Positions 27,763 through 37,226 are shown, counted from the stretch's first letter. The stretch: DNA of 64,000 nucleotides from Aquabacterium sp. (GCA_023266355.1 JAHFQM010000009.1:62001-126000); one strand, 5' to 3'. The notes: generated from the letters alone by a model not told the origin. Numbers and translations: made by a program.

Positions 27763-29136
27763 ATGGCCAAAGACAAAACCATCTACACCTGCCAGGAATG
27801 CGGCGGCACCAGCCCCAAGTGGCTGGGCAAGTGCCCGAGCTGCAATGCCTGGAACACGCTCGAAGAAACGCGGGCCGAGCCCGTGGGCCCAGGCAAGAAC
27901 CGCATGCAGGCCTTGGCCCGTGGCCTGAACGCGGCCCAGCCGGTGACCACCCTGGCCGACATCGAAGCGGCCGACGTGGCCCGCACGCCCACCGGCATAG
28001 ACGAGCTGGACCGCGTGCTGGGTGGCGGCATCGTGGCCGGCGGCGTGGTGCTGATCGGTGGCGACCCGGGCATCGGCAAATCGACCTTGCTGCTGCAGGC
28101 GCTCGATGCGCTGTCGCGGCAGATGAAGGTGCTGTACGTGACCGGCGAAGAGAGCGGTGCCCAGGTGGCCATGCGGGCGCACCGCCTGGGACTGGACGGA
28201 TCGCAGGTGCGCGTGCAGGCGGAAATCCAGCTGGAAAACATCCTCGCCACGCTGGAGGCCGAGCAACCCGCCTTCTGCGTGATCGACTCCATCCAGACGC
28301 TGTTCTCGGACCAGCTCAGCTCGGCGCCAGGCTCGGTGGCGCAAGTGCGCGAGTGCGCCGCCCACCTGACGCGCACGGCCAAGGCCAGCGGCTGCACCGT
28401 CGTGCTGGTGGGCCACGTGACCAAGGAAGGCGCATTGGCCGGCCCGCGCGTGCTGGAGCACATCGTGGACACGGTGCTGTACTTCGAGGGCGACACGCAC
28501 AGCAGCTTCCGCCTGGTGCGCGCCATCAAGAACCGCTTTGGCGCCGTCAACGAAATTGGCGTCTTCGCCATGACGGACAAGGGCCTCAAGGGCGTGAGCA
28601 ACCCGAGCGCCATCTTCCTGTCAACGCACAGCGAGCCGGTGCCGGGGTCCTGCGTGCTGGTGACATTGGAAGGCACGCGGCCGCTGCTGGTGGAGATCCA
28701 GGCCTTGGTCGATTCGGGTGGCCCCAGCCCGCGCCGCCTGAGCGTCGGCCTGGAGCGCGACCGCCTGGCCATGCTGCTGGCCGTGCTGCACCGCCACGCG
28801 GGCATGGCCTGCTTCGATCAGGACGTGTTCGTCAACGCGGTGGGCGGCGTGCGCATCAGCGAGCCCGCGGCCGACCTGGCCGTGCTGCTGGCCATCCAGA
28901 GCAGCTTGCGCGCACGGCCCTTGCCCAAGGGTTTCATCGCGTTTGGTGAAGTGGGCCTGGCCGGCGAGGTGCGCCCTGCCCCGCGCGGCCAGGAACGCCT
29001 GAAGGAAGCTGCCAAGCTGGGCTTCACCGTGGCCGTGGTGCCCAAGGCCAATGCGCCCAAGAAGCCCATCGAGGGCCTGACCATCCACACGGTGGACCGG
29101 GTCGAAGAGGCCATCAACCTGGTGCGCGAACTCTGA
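27763..29136 (+). CDS. radA: DNA repair protein RadA
   Basis: RecA-related helicase (457 aa) that helps branch migration in recombination. The four-Cys zinc finger is Cys10, Cys13, Cys24 and Cys27. Walker A GGDPGIGKSTLL lies near residue 100, and the RadA-specific motif KNRFGAVNEIG lies near 256. The C-terminal Lon-like domain (about 290-450) includes PSPRRLSVGLERDRLAML and GEVGLAGEVRP. The ATG at 27763 is followed directly by the zinc finger, as in homologues. It ends 36 bases before the convergent murJ gene. Confidence 0.97.
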   Translation: MAKDKTIYTCQECGGTSPKWLGKCPSCNAWNTLEETRAEPVGPGKNRMQALARGLNAAQPVTTLADIEAADVARTPTGIDELDRVLGGGIVAGGVVLIGGDPGIGKSTLLLQALDALSRQMKVLYVTGEESGAQVAMRAHRLGLDGSQVRVQAEIQLENILATLEAEQPAFCVIDSIQTLFSDQLSSAPGSVAQVRECAAHLTRTAKASGCTVVLVGHVTKEGALAGPRVLEHIVDTVLYFEGDTHSSFRLVRAIKNRFGAVNEIGVFAMTDKGLKGVSNPSAIFLSTHSEPVPGSCVLVTLEGTRPLLVEIQALVDSGGPSPRRLSVGLERDRLAMLLAVLHRHAGMACFDQDVFVNAVGGVRISEPAADLAVLLAIQSSLRARPLPKGFIAFGEVGLAGEVRPAPRGQERLKEAAKLGFTVAVVPKANAPKKPIEGLTIHTVDRVEEAINLVREL

Positions 29137-29172
29137 GCCTGGCCAGGCAGGGCTGCAGGCCTCGGTGTGGGG

Positions 29173-30735
29173 TCAGCGCCTGATGGCTTGGCGCAGGTTC
29201 AGCCCCGACGCCATCAGCGCGCCGAAGTACACCACGCCCGCAGCCACCAAACAACCGGCCATCGCGCCGATGCGCCACAGCGGCTGAGCCCGCATGCCCA
29301 CCCAATCGAGCTGGGTGCTGGCCAGCCACAGGCCCACGCCAAGCAAGGCCGTGGCGCCAACCACGCGCACGCCGAACAACCACCACCCCGGCGACGGCGT
29401 GTAGCGCCCGGCACGGCGCAAGCCCACCAGCAGCCAGGCGGAGTTCACCATCGAGCCCAGGCCGATGGACAGGGCCAGCCCCGCGTGCCCCAGCCAGGGC
29501 ACGAAGACGGCGTTCATGGCCTGTGTGATGAGCAGCACAATGATGCCGATGCGCACCGGCGTGCGGATGTCCTGCGTGGCGTAAAAGCCCGGCGCCAGCA
29601 CCTTCACGCCCACCAGGCCCATCAGGCCGACGCCGTAGCACGACAGCGCCAGCACCGTTTGCTGCACATCGTGGGGGCTGAAGCGGCCGTAGTGGTACAG
29701 CACGGCCACCAAGGGCTTGGCAAACACCAGCAAGGCCACGGCGCTGGGCAGGGCCAGCAGCAGCACCAGGCGCAAGCCCCAGTCGAGCAGGTCAGAGAAC
29801 TGCTGCACGTCGCCACTGGCCTGCGCGCGCGACAACTGCGGCAGCAGCACCACGCCGAGGGCCACGCCCAGCATGGCCGTGGGGAACTCCATCAGGCGGT
29901 CGGCATAGGTCAGCCAGGACACGGCCCCCGCGCCCAGGTGAGACGCGATCTGCGTGTTCACCAGCAGCGAGACCTGCGCCACCGACACCCCGAGCACCGC
30001 CGGCGCCATCTGCCGCAGCACGCGCTTGACGCCGGGGTGCGCCCAGGCACGCCGCCACGCCGACAGCGACAGCCCGATGCGCGGCACCATGCCGATGCGC
30101 AAGAGCGCCGGCACCTGCACACCCAGCTGCAGCACACCGCCCAGCATCACGCCGATGGCCAGGGCGTACACCGGCTCGATGCCGTGGTCGCGCAGCAGGG
30201 GCGCACCGATGGCCGCGGCCGCGATCATCGACAGGTTGAGCAACACCGGCGTGATCGCGGGCACCGCGAAACGCCCCCAGGTGTTCAAGATGCCCGCGCT
30301 CAGCGCGACGAGGGACATGAAGCCGATGTAGGGGAACATCCAGCGCGTCATGACCACGGCCGCATCGAAACCCCCGCTCTCTTTCAAGCCCGAGGCCATC
30401 AGCCAGACCACCACCGGCGCGCCCAGCACACCCAGCACGCACACCACCGTCAAGGCGCCCAGCAGCACCGTGCCGACGGCGTTGACCAGGTCATGCGTGG
30501 CCTCGTCGCCCTGGCGGCTGCGGCTCTCGGCCAGGATGGGCACGAAGGCCTGCGAGAAGGCGCCCTCGGCGAACAGGCGGCGCAGCAGGTTGGGGATGCG
30601 GAAAGCGACGTTGAAGGCGTCGGTCGTGGCACTGGCCCCGAAGGCCGCCGCGATCAACAGTTCGCGGACCAGCCCCGTGATGCGGGACGCCAGGGTCATC
30701 AGGGAGACGATGGACGCAGATTTCAACAGGCTCAT
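29173..30735 (-). CDS. murJ: Lipid II flippase MurJ
   Basis: Inner-membrane flippase (520 aa, about 14 helices) that exports lipid II for peptidoglycan synthesis. The N-terminus MSLLKSASIVSLMTLASRITGLVRELLIAAAFG contains the conserved Arg residues of the first helix and cavity, and SDAFNVAFRIPNLLRRLFAEGAFSQAF-type sequence follows (here TTDAF). The start at 30735 follows the family; an upstream in-frame Met at 30786 would overlap the rpsT promoter. A TATAAT box lies on the minus strand at 30742-30747. It converges with radA and diverges from rpsT. Confidence 0.96.
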   Translation of the reverse strand: MSLLKSASIVSLMTLASRITGLVRELLIAAAFGASATTDAFNVAFRIPNLLRRLFAEGAFSQAFVPILAESRSRQGDEATHDLVNAVGTVLLGALTVVCVLGVLGAPVVVWLMASGLKESGGFDAAVVMTRWMFPYIGFMSLVALSAGILNTWGRFAVPAITPVLLNLSMIAAAAIGAPLLRDHGIEPVYALAIGVMLGGVLQLGVQVPALLRIGMVPRIGLSLSAWRRAWAHPGVKRVLRQMAPAVLGVSVAQVSLLVNTQIASHLGAGAVSWLTYADRLMEFPTAMLGVALGVVLLPQLSRAQASGDVQQFSDLLDWGLRLVLLLALPSAVALLVFAKPLVAVLYHYGRFSPHDVQQTVLALSCYGVGLMGLVGVKVLAPGFYATQDIRTPVRIGIIVLLITQAMNAVFVPWLGHAGLALSIGLGSMVNSAWLLVGLRRAGRYTPSPGWWLFGVRVVGATALLGVGLWLASTQLDWVGMRAQPLWRIGAMAGCLVAAGVVYFGALMASGLNLRQAIRR

Positions 30736-30779
30736 CGGCGCATTATAGGAAGCGCCCCATGACAGGCCGCCCGCCTCGC

Positions 30780-30808
30780 TGGACAAGCGACTGAAAACCC
30801 GTTATGCT
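30780..30808 (+). promoter_or_regulatory. Sigma-70 promoter of rpsT
   Basis: TGGACA (30780-30785), a 17-base spacer, and TATGCT (30803-30808). Both are one or two changes from TTGACA/TATAAT. Predicted transcription starts near 30815, leaving an untranslated leader of about 110 bases before rpsT, room for S20 autoregulation as known in E. coli. Confidence 0.7.
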
Positions 30809-30927
30809 CGCCGGCTTTCCATCTTTCACCCTTGTGGGGTGCGAATTGGTGTGCGCCGGTGGGTCGGTGCAACCAGGCATCCGCAGGGGCGAACAAGCCT
30901 CACACAGGCTTCAAAAGGTTGCTCACC

Positions 30928-31227
30928 ATGGCATCTGCATCCAAAGTCAAGAAGACCGTCCGCATTGCCTCCGGCCGCAAGCGCGTCCGCCAGGACGTCA
31001 AGCTGAACGCCGCCAACTCGGCCATGCGCTCGAAGTTCCGCACCGCCGTCAAGGGCGTGCTGAAGGCCGTGCAAGCTGGCGACAAGTCGCGCGCTGCCGA
31101 CGCTTTCAAGACCGCTCAATCCGTGATCGACTCGATCGCCGACAAGGGCATCTTCCACAAGAACAAGGCCGCTCGCCACAAGAGCCGCCTGTCGGCCAAG
31201 ATCAAGGCCATGGCCGTTGCCGCCTGA
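30928..31227 (+). CDS. rpsT: 30S ribosomal protein S20
   Basis: Binds 16S rRNA and helps 30S assembly. The protein is 99 residues, slightly longer than the 87 of E. coli S20. The sequence is basic and helical throughout, with [20 protein letters not shown] at the start and [22 protein letters not shown] near the end, the standard S20 C-terminus. It is a single-gene unit with its own promoter and a strong terminator, and is divergent from murJ. Confidence 0.97.
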   Translation: MASASKVKKTVRIASGRKRVRQDVKLNAANSAMRSKFRTAVKGVLKAVQAGDKSRAADAFKTAQSVIDSIADKGIFHKNKAARHKSRLSAKIKAMAVAA

Positions 31228-31269
31228 TCGCTGACCGCCTTTGGCGCCCGACACGGCGCCAAACGAAAC

Positions 31270-31294
31270 AAGGCCCTCTTCGGAGGGCCTTTTT
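31270..31294 (+). terminator. Intrinsic terminator of rpsT
   Basis: A 9-bp stem (AAGGCCCTC/GAGGGCCTT) closed by the stable TTCG tetraloop and followed by a T-run. It lies about 40 bases after the rpsT stop. Confidence 0.93.
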
Positions 31295-31384
31295 CATGTC
31301 CGCGCGCAGGGGATCGGCCGGTGAGATGGCAGTGTCCAAGGCCTGGCGCCAGGCCATCGGCACCTGTTCGTCAGCGCCAGCCCC

Positions 31385-31738
31385 TCAGCGCTTCACCGGA
31401 TTGGGCACATCGGGCAGCAGGCACGCGTCCACCACCTGCAGGTCGTTGTCGCGGGCGAAGTTCATGACGAAGTCCCAGGCCATGGGTTCGATGTCACGCA
31501 GGGCCTCGTTGACCACCACGCACTTGACGTTGTCGATGCTGGTGGGCACGCAGTACGGCGAGTAGCCGATGTGGGCCATGGGCCCCGAGGCCACGCCGCC
31601 AGGGCGGAAGCAGGACATGGCGCCGGCCAGGCGCTCAGCCCAGTCGCTGGGGCGGAAGGTCCGACCGGAGGAGGTCAGTCCCTGGATGAAAACTTCGCGG
31701 GGGGGATGGGATCGGTCTGTGGGCGAGGACGTCGACAC
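31385..31738 (-). CDS. DUF3579 domain-containing protein
   Basis: A 117-residue cytosolic protein of the DUF3579 family, common next to argD in Burkholderiales. The motif order FIQGLTSSGRTFRPSDWAERL, then YSPYCVPT, then IDNVKCVVVNEALRDIEP, then AWDFVMNFARDN identifies it. The function is unknown. It is divergently oriented to argD with about 300 bases between them, and converges with rpsT. No membrane segment or metal site is obvious. Confidence 0.88.
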   Translation of the reverse strand: MSTSSPTDRSHPPREVFIQGLTSSGRTFRPSDWAERLAGAMSCFRPGGVASGPMAHIGYSPYCVPTSIDNVKCVVVNEALRDIEPMAWDFVMNFARDNDLQVVDACLLPDVPNPVKR

Positions 31739-32042
31739 GGTGGCGCTTCCGACGGGCTGTGCAATGGGTAAATCGACAGTCGCAACGCCAGATTGTGTCT
31801 GGCTGCTGCGGAGAACAAGGAAGGCTCCCGGCGGGTAGCCAGGCGGTCGGTCCTTGGGAGACAGGCCGCTATTGTCGCGGACAGACGCGCCGATCGCAAC
31901 GTCGGGGCGCCCATGGCCCGTGAATTTGCTGTGTCAAGGGCGCACCCCACGGGCAAACACCTGCCTGCACGGGTGTTTTGCATAGAATGGTCGCAGGCGC
32001 AGTGAGGGCTGCGCCGTTTTCATTTCAGAGAGAGATTCGCCC
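31739..32042. other. Divergent control region between DUF3579 gene and argD
   Basis: About 300 gene-free bases. On the plus side there is a TAGAAT -10-like box at 31983-31988 without a good -35. A hairpin (GGCGCAG 31996-32002 with CTGCGCC 32009-32015) and GTTTTCATTT follow at once. The hairpin would be at the very 5' end of the argD mRNA if transcription starts about 7 bases after the box. No ArgR-type box is clear to me. Confidence 0.45.
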
Positions 32043-33257
32043 ATGAACGCCCCCGCCGCCGCCGCCGACGTCATGCCCCACGTCATGCCCACCTATGGAC
32101 GCCTGCCCATCGCCTTGTCGCATGGCCAGGGCGCCGAAGTCTGGGACACCACGGGCCGACGTTACCTGGACGGCCTCTCGGGCATCGCGGTCAACACGCT
32201 GGGGCACAACCACCCCAAGCTCGTGCCGGCCCTGCAAAAGCAGGTCAGCGAGATGATCCACTGCTGCAACTACTACCAGGTGCCGCTGCAGGAAGAGCTC
32301 GCGAAGATGCTGGTCGAGCGCTCGGGCCTGACCAACGTGTTCTTCTGCAACTCAGGGCTTGAAGCCAACGAGGCGGCGCTGAAGATCGCGCGCAAGTACG
32401 GCCACGACAAGGGCATCGCCCGCGCCGAGGTGGTGGTCTACGAGAAGGCCTTCCATGGCCGCTCGATCGCCACGCTGTCGGCCACGGGCAACCCCAAGGT
32501 CCACGCCGGCTTCGAGCCGCTGGTGGAAGGCTTTGTGCGCGTGCCGCTCAACGACATCGCGGCGCTGGAAGAAGTCGCCCGCACGAATCCCAATGTGACG
32601 GCCGTGTTCCTGGAAGTCATCCAGGGCGAAGGCGGCATCAACCCGGCCCGCAGCGACTACCTGCAAGCCGTGCGCGCCCTGTGCGACAAGCAAGGCTGGC
32701 TGCTGATGCTCGACGAGGTGCAATGCGGCATCGGCCGCACCGGCAAGTGGTTCGCCCACCAGTGGGCCGGCATCCTGCCCGACGTCATGCCCCTGGCCAA
32801 GGGCCTGGGTTCGGGCGTGCCCATCGGCGCGGTGGTGTGTGGCCCCAAGGCGGCGCACGTGCTGAAACCAGGCAACCACGGCACGACCTTTGGCGGCAAC
32901 CCGCTGGCCATGCGCGCCGGCGTGGAAACGCTCAAGATCATGGACGCCGACCAGCTGATGGCCAACGCCGCCCACGTGGGCGAGCACCTGATGGCCGCGC
33001 TGCACCGCGAGTTCGACAAACTGCCTGGCGTGGTCGAGATCCGCGGCCAGGGCCTGATGATCGGCATCGAGCTGGACCGCCCCTGCGGTGTCATCCTCAA
33101 CCGCGCGCTCGACGCCGGCTTGCTGCTGAGCGTGACGGCCGACAAGGTCGTGCGCCTGCTGCCGCCGTTGATCTTCACCACGGCACAGGCCGACGAGCTG
33201 GTGGGCATCCTCGCCCCCATCGTGCGCCAGTTCCTGTCCGAACCCCAGCCTGCCTGA
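32043..33257 (+). CDS. argD: Acetylornithine aminotransferase ArgD
   Basis: PLP aminotransferase (404 aa) of arginine synthesis, converting N-acetylglutamate semialdehyde to N-acetylornithine. Family features: GRRYLDGLSGIAVNTLGH, FCNSGLEANEAALK, YEKAFHGRS, LMLDEVQCGIGRTG, the PLP Lys in PLAKGLGSGVPIGA (near residue 253) and GNHGTTFGGNPL. The Ala-rich first 12 residues (MNAPAAAADVM) are unconserved. It is followed 23 bases later by argF, so the two form an arginine operon. Confidence 0.96.
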   Translation: MNAPAAAADVMPHVMPTYGRLPIALSHGQGAEVWDTTGRRYLDGLSGIAVNTLGHNHPKLVPALQKQVSEMIHCCNYYQVPLQEELAKMLVERSGLTNVFFCNSGLEANEAALKIARKYGHDKGIARAEVVVYEKAFHGRSIATLSATGNPKVHAGFEPLVEGFVRVPLNDIAALEEVARTNPNVTAVFLEVIQGEGGINPARSDYLQAVRALCDKQGWLLMLDEVQCGIGRTGKWFAHQWAGILPDVMPLAKGLGSGVPIGAVVCGPKAAHVLKPGNHGTTFGGNPLAMRAGVETLKIMDADQLMANAAHVGEHLMAALHREFDKLPGVVEIRGQGLMIGIELDRPCGVILNRALDAGLLLSVTADKVVRLLPPLIFTTAQADELVGILAPIVRQFLSEPQPA

Positions 33258-33280
33258 CCCCCGCCTGCGAAGCCCACGCC

Positions 33281-34213
33281 ATGAAGCCCGGAAACAGCCT
33301 GATCAAGCATTACCTGCAGTTCAAGGACCTGCGCGCGCCGGAGTACGAGTACCTGTTCCAGCGCGCCGCCCTCGTCAAGCAGCGCTTCAAGAACTACGAG
33401 AAGTACACGCCCCTGGCCGACCGCACGCTGGCCATGATCTTCGAGAAGGCCTCCACGCGCACCCGCGTGAGCTTCGAGGCCGGCATGTACCAGATGGGCG
33501 GCTCGGTGGTGCACCTGACCACCGATGGCAGCCAGCTGGGCCGCAGCGAGCCGATCGAGGACAGCGCCAAGGTGATCTCGCGCATGGTGGACATCGTGAT
33601 GATCCGCACCTACGAGCAAGCCAAGATCGTGAAGTTCGCGGCCAACTCGCGCGTGCCCGTCATCAACGGCCTGACGAACGAGTTCCACCCCTGTCAGATC
33701 CTGGCCGACATCTTCACCTTCATCGAGCACCGCGGCTCGATCCAGGGCAAGGTGGTGGCCTGGGTGGGCGATGGCAACAACATGGCCAACACCTGGCTGC
33801 AGGCCGCAGAACTGCTGGGCTTCACGGTGCACGTGAGCACGCCCAGCGGTTACGAGATCGACCCGACCGTGGCGGGCATCTCCAGCAGCGACTGCTACAA
33901 GGTCTTCACAGACCCGATGGACGCCTGCCGTGGCGCCGACCTGGTGACCACCGACGTGTGGACGTCCATGGGCTACGAGGCCGAGAACGAGGCCCGCAAG
34001 AAGGCCTTTGCCGACTGGTGCGTGGACGCCGACATGATGGCCGTGGCCAAGCCCGACGCGCTCTTCATGCACTGCCTGCCCGCCCACCGCGGCGAGGAGG
34101 TCGAGGCCGACGTCATCGACGGCCCGCAGTCCGTCGTGTGGGACGAGGCGGAAAACCGCATGCACGTGCAAAAGGTGCTCATGGAGTACCTCCTGCTGGG
34201 GCGCATTGGCTGA
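33281..34213 (+). CDS. argF: Ornithine carbamoyltransferase
   Basis: Makes citrulline from ornithine and carbamoyl phosphate (310 aa, normal). Carbamoyl-phosphate site FEKASTRTRVSFE lies near residues 50-62, the FHPCQ motif near residue 135 and the catalytic Cys in HCLPAHRGEEV near 266. Downstream of argD and convergent with a chemoreceptor gene, with only about 23 bases between the two stops and no clear terminator. Arginine made here is also a substrate of cyanophycin synthetase encoded at the left end. Confidence 0.96.
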   Translation: MKPGNSLIKHYLQFKDLRAPEYEYLFQRAALVKQRFKNYEKYTPLADRTLAMIFEKASTRTRVSFEAGMYQMGGSVVHLTTDGSQLGRSEPIEDSAKVISRMVDIVMIRTYEQAKIVKFAANSRVPVINGLTNEFHPCQILADIFTFIEHRGSIQGKVVAWVGDGNNMANTWLQAAELLGFTVHVSTPSGYEIDPTVAGISSSDCYKVFTDPMDACRGADLVTTDVWTSMGYEAENEARKKAFADWCVDADMMAVAKPDALFMHCLPAHRGEEVEADVIDGPQSVVWDEAENRMHVQKVLMEYLLLGRIG

Positions 34214-34236
34214 ACCAGCTCAGCCCGCCAGCCCTC

Positions 34237-35679
34237 TCAGGCGTGGGCGAAGCGACCGTGCTGGCGGAACAGGCTCATGGCCTCGGCCAGGCGGTCGGCC
34301 TGGTGCTTGAGGCTGTCGGCAGCGGCAGCGGTTTCCTCCACCAGCGCGGCGTTTTGCTGCGTGGCCTGGTCCAGCATGCCGATGGTGGTGTTGATCTGGC
34401 CGATGCCCAGGTTCTGCTCTGAGCTGGACGTGGTGATCTGGCCGACCAGCTCGGTCACGCGGCGCACCTGCTCGACCACCTGACCGATGGTCTCGCCCGT
34501 GTTGCCGACCAGCGTGCTGCCGGACTCCACCTGCTCGACGCTGCTCGTGATGAGCTGCTTGATCTCTTTGGCCGCCTCGGCGCTGCGTTGCGCCAGGCTG
34601 CGCACCTCGGAGGCCACGACCGCAAAACCGCGGCCCTGCTCGCCGGCGCGGGCGGCTTCCACCGCCGCGTTCAGCGCCAGGATGTTGGTCTGGAAGGCGA
34701 TGCCATCGATCACGCCGATGATGTCGGTGATCTTGCGGCTGGATTGCTGGATGCCCGACATGGTCGCCACCACGCGGCCGACGGCCTCGCCGCCCTCCAC
34801 CGCCACGTTCGAAGCCTGGCCAGCCAGGGCATTGGCCTGGTGGGCGTGCTCGGTGCTGTTGCGGATGGTCGCGGCGATCTGATCGACCGAGGCGGCGGTC
34901 TCCTGGATGCTGGCGGCGGCCTGCTCGGTGCGCGAGCTCAGGGCCAGGTTGCCGGCGGCGATGTCGTTGGACGCGCCGCGGATGGCCTCGGTGGCCTGAC
35001 GCACCTGCTCGATGGTGCTGGCGATGCGGCCCAGGGCCTCGCGCAGCTTCTGAGAGGCATGGGCGTTGGAGCGGGCCGTCGGCAGGTTCAAGTCCACCAC
35101 GCCGTCGTCGGACACCAGGTGCTCGGCGATCTCGACGATCTCTTCGGCCGCACGGAACTCGGCCTGGGCGCGGGCGGCCAGGAAGAGCAGCACGCCGCTT
35201 TCCGCCACGACGAACAGGGCATGCTCGACCACGCGCAGGAAGCTGGCCTCGCCAAAGCACATCGGGCCCCAGCCCCAGGCCTGGAACTGGTTGAAGCTCA
35301 GGTGGTGGATCGCGATGGTGGTGGCGCCCACCAGGATGGGCATGGCGCGGCGGTAAACCACCAGGCAAGCCAGGAAGGCGAACACGGCGAAGTGGGCTTC
35401 GTTGTGACCGCGGGACACATGGATCATCAGGCCGACCATGGCCATGCCCAGGAAAGGCAAGGCCGTGCGGCTGAGGGCGCGCTGGGCCCGGCCCATGAAG
35501 GCCGCCATCACGCTCACACCCATCAGGGGCACGCCCAGCATCAGCGCGATGCCGACGTTGTCGAAGGCCACACCGTAGGCTTGGGTGCCCAGGAAGGTCG
35601 CGAAAATGCCCAGCAGCACGACGAGGTCGTTGTGGTGCAGTGACGGTGTGGCGGGTTGGGATGCGTTCATGTCCCTCAT
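34237..35679 (-). CDS. Methyl-accepting chemotaxis protein with multi-helix membrane sensor
   Basis: A 480-residue chemoreceptor. The N-terminal third (about 20-190) holds about six hydrophobic helices with only short loops, and there is no periplasmic sensing domain. It may therefore sense within the membrane or respond to energy state. The cytoplasmic signalling domain spans about 240-465, with the canonical hairpin tip [20 protein letters not shown] followed by [17 protein letters not shown]. No CheR-docking pentapeptide is at the C-terminus. Translation may start at 35679 or at the inner ATG at 35670. A sigma-28-like promoter lies 40 bases upstream, and fliA is two genes away on the same strand. 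Confidence 0.92.
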   Translation of the reverse strand: MRDMNASQPATPSLHHNDLVVLLGIFATFLGTQAYGVAFDNVGIALMLGVPLMGVSVMAAFMGRAQRALSRTALPFLGMAMVGLMIHVSRGHNEAHFAVFAFLACLVVYRRAMPILVGATTIAIHHLSFNQFQAWGWGPMCFGEASFLRVVEHALFVVAESGVLLFLAARAQAEFRAAEEIVEIAEHLVSDDGVVDLNLPTARSNAHASQKLREALGRIASTIEQVRQATEAIRGASNDIAAGNLALSSRTEQAAASIQETAASVDQIAATIRNSTEHAHQANALAGQASNVAVEGGEAVGRVVATMSGIQQSSRKITDIIGVIDGIAFQTNILALNAAVEAARAGEQGRGFAVVASEVRSLAQRSAEAAKEIKQLITSSVEQVESGSTLVGNTGETIGQVVEQVRRVTELVGQITTSSSEQNLGIGQINTTIGMLDQATQQNAALVEETAAAADSLKHQADRLAEAMSLFRQHGRFAHA

Positions 35680-35719
35680 ATCGGCATGTCGGCCGCCCCG
35701 CTTTAAAGCTGTTCGACGT

Positions 35720-35747
35720 TCATCGGCTTGTCGTGCACGGAATTTGA
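35720..35747 (-). promoter_or_regulatory. Sigma-28 (FliA) promoter candidate for the membrane chemoreceptor
   Basis: On the minus strand: TCAAATTC (35747-35740), a 12-base spacer and GCCGATGA (35727-35720). The -10 box matches seven of eight bases of GCCGATAA and the -35 box five of eight of TAAAGTTT. The spacer is one base longer than the usual 11. It lies about 40 bases before the chemoreceptor start. Confidence 0.55.
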
Positions 35748-35753
35748 GCTACA

Positions 35754-37175
35754 TCAAAACCGATACGCCAGGCGCAGGCCGCCCCAATGCCGCCCTGCCA
35801 CCTCGATGGGGGCAGACGCCTCCTTCAGCAGCACGAAGTTGCCACCGCCCATGTCGCGGCGGTAGGTTTGCAGCAGGAAGGGCCGCGTGTTGCGCGCCGA
35901 GGCCAGGCCGGTGCGGTCGTTGAAGATGCGCCGCCAGCGGCTGTGGGCGGTGTTCCAGACCACGTCCCCCGGGCGCTGCGGGTGGCAATACGCGCGGTTG
36001 TGGGTGGAGATGTAGCCATTGCGGTCGGCCGCGATGCAGAACACCACCTGGGGCAGCGCCTTGAGCGCCGTCTCCTGGAAATGGGGGAACAGCGCATCGC
36101 TCAGGGCGTTGAAGGCCGTGGTGTGCTGGGGCGGCTGGCTGCCGGAGATGGCCTGGTAGTGCTCGTCGAACAGCTGCGCCTGCGAGATGCGACCTTGCGC
36201 CAGGGCCTCGCCGAGCGCGTGGGCGATCTGGCCGGCCACCTGCTGGGCCATCTGGATGTAGGGCGTGTCGGAGGTTTCGACGCCGCAGGTGGCGATCAGC
36301 TCCATCAGGCGCTCGGACACCCCCAGCACCGCTTCGCTGCGGCGCGTGGCCGTGCCCAGCACGTCGCGGGTCTGCTGCACCTCTTGCGCCATGCGGCTGA
36401 CCTGCTGGTTGATGCCGCTGGAGAGCTGCGCGCTGGATTCGGCCGCGCTGACGATGCGCTGCACGGCCGCTTCCACGCCCAACAGGGCCTGGTGCACCCG
36501 GCGGCCGCTGTCCTTCTGGCCCTTGCCGGCCTTGCCCCCCACCTGGCCCATCCCAGAGCCATCGGGCGCCTCGGAGGCGGTGCTCAGGTCGGCCGCCAAC
36601 GACTGGATGCGCTGGTCCAGGGTGGCCACCGTGCCCATGATGGCCTTGGAGATGGACTCCACCTGGGTGGACAGGTCCTTGACCGCATCGGCCACCACGC
36701 CAAAGCCCCGTCCGGCCTCACCGGCGCGCTTGGCCTCGACCGAGGCGTTGAAAGCCACCAGCCGCGTCTGCAGGGCGACCTGGGTGATCTGGCGCGCGGC
36801 CTCGGACACCTGGTGCAAGGTGCTGACCACGCCCGTGACCTCGCTGCCGACGTGCTCGACGCTGTCGCGGGCGCGCTGCAGGGCTTGCTGGCTGAGCTGG
36901 GTTTCGCTGTGGATGTGCTGCTGCGCCTGGCCGATCTGCTGGGCCTGGTGGACCAGCTCGCTCAGGGTGCCTGCCTGGCGCTCGGCCACGGCGGCAGAGT
37001 CTTCCAGGGTGCCGCGCAGCTGCGCCGCTTCCAGCCCCAAGCCGCTGGTGTCGCGCTGCAAGGTCCGGGCGAGCGCATGCACGCCGGCATCGGAGGACGC
37101 GGCTTCCGTGTGCGTGGAGGCACCGATCTGCGATGCCATCGGGACGGCATCGCGCTTCTTGAACAAGGCCAACAT
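35754..37175 (-). CDS. Soluble methyl-accepting chemotaxis protein with C-terminal sensor
   Basis: A 473-residue receptor without membrane helices. The signalling coiled coil is N-terminal (about 40-290), with a divergent tip LQTRLVAFNASVEAKRAG followed by EAGRGFGVVADAVKDL. A Gly/Lys-rich insert follows (GGKAGKGQKDSGRR). Residues about 310-473 form a separate sensor ending HWGGLRLAYRF, like the cytosolic Cache-type C-termini seen in Burkholderiales receptors. The reversed domain order (signal first, sensor last) and lack of an anchor suggest a cytoplasmic cluster. It lies 52 bases after fliA. The ATG at 37175 is preceded by CCTAGGAAGCCC. Confidence 0.88.
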   Translation of the reverse strand: MLALFKKRDAVPMASQIGASTHTEAASSDAGVHALARTLQRDTSGLGLEAAQLRGTLEDSAAVAERQAGTLSELVHQAQQIGQAQQHIHSETQLSQQALQRARDSVEHVGSEVTGVVSTLHQVSEAARQITQVALQTRLVAFNASVEAKRAGEAGRGFGVVADAVKDLSTQVESISKAIMGTVATLDQRIQSLAADLSTASEAPDGSGMGQVGGKAGKGQKDSGRRVHQALLGVEAAVQRIVSAAESSAQLSSGINQQVSRMAQEVQQTRDVLGTATRRSEAVLGVSERLMELIATCGVETSDTPYIQMAQQVAGQIAHALGEALAQGRISQAQLFDEHYQAISGSQPPQHTTAFNALSDALFPHFQETALKALPQVVFCIAADRNGYISTHNRAYCHPQRPGDVVWNTAHSRWRRIFNDRTGLASARNTRPFLLQTYRRDMGGGNFVLLKEASAPIEVAGRHWGGLRLAYRF

Positions 37176-37226
37176 GGGCTTCCTAGGTGGGGAAGGCCAT
37201 CGCCCGAGGGTGCGCTGGATCTCAGC

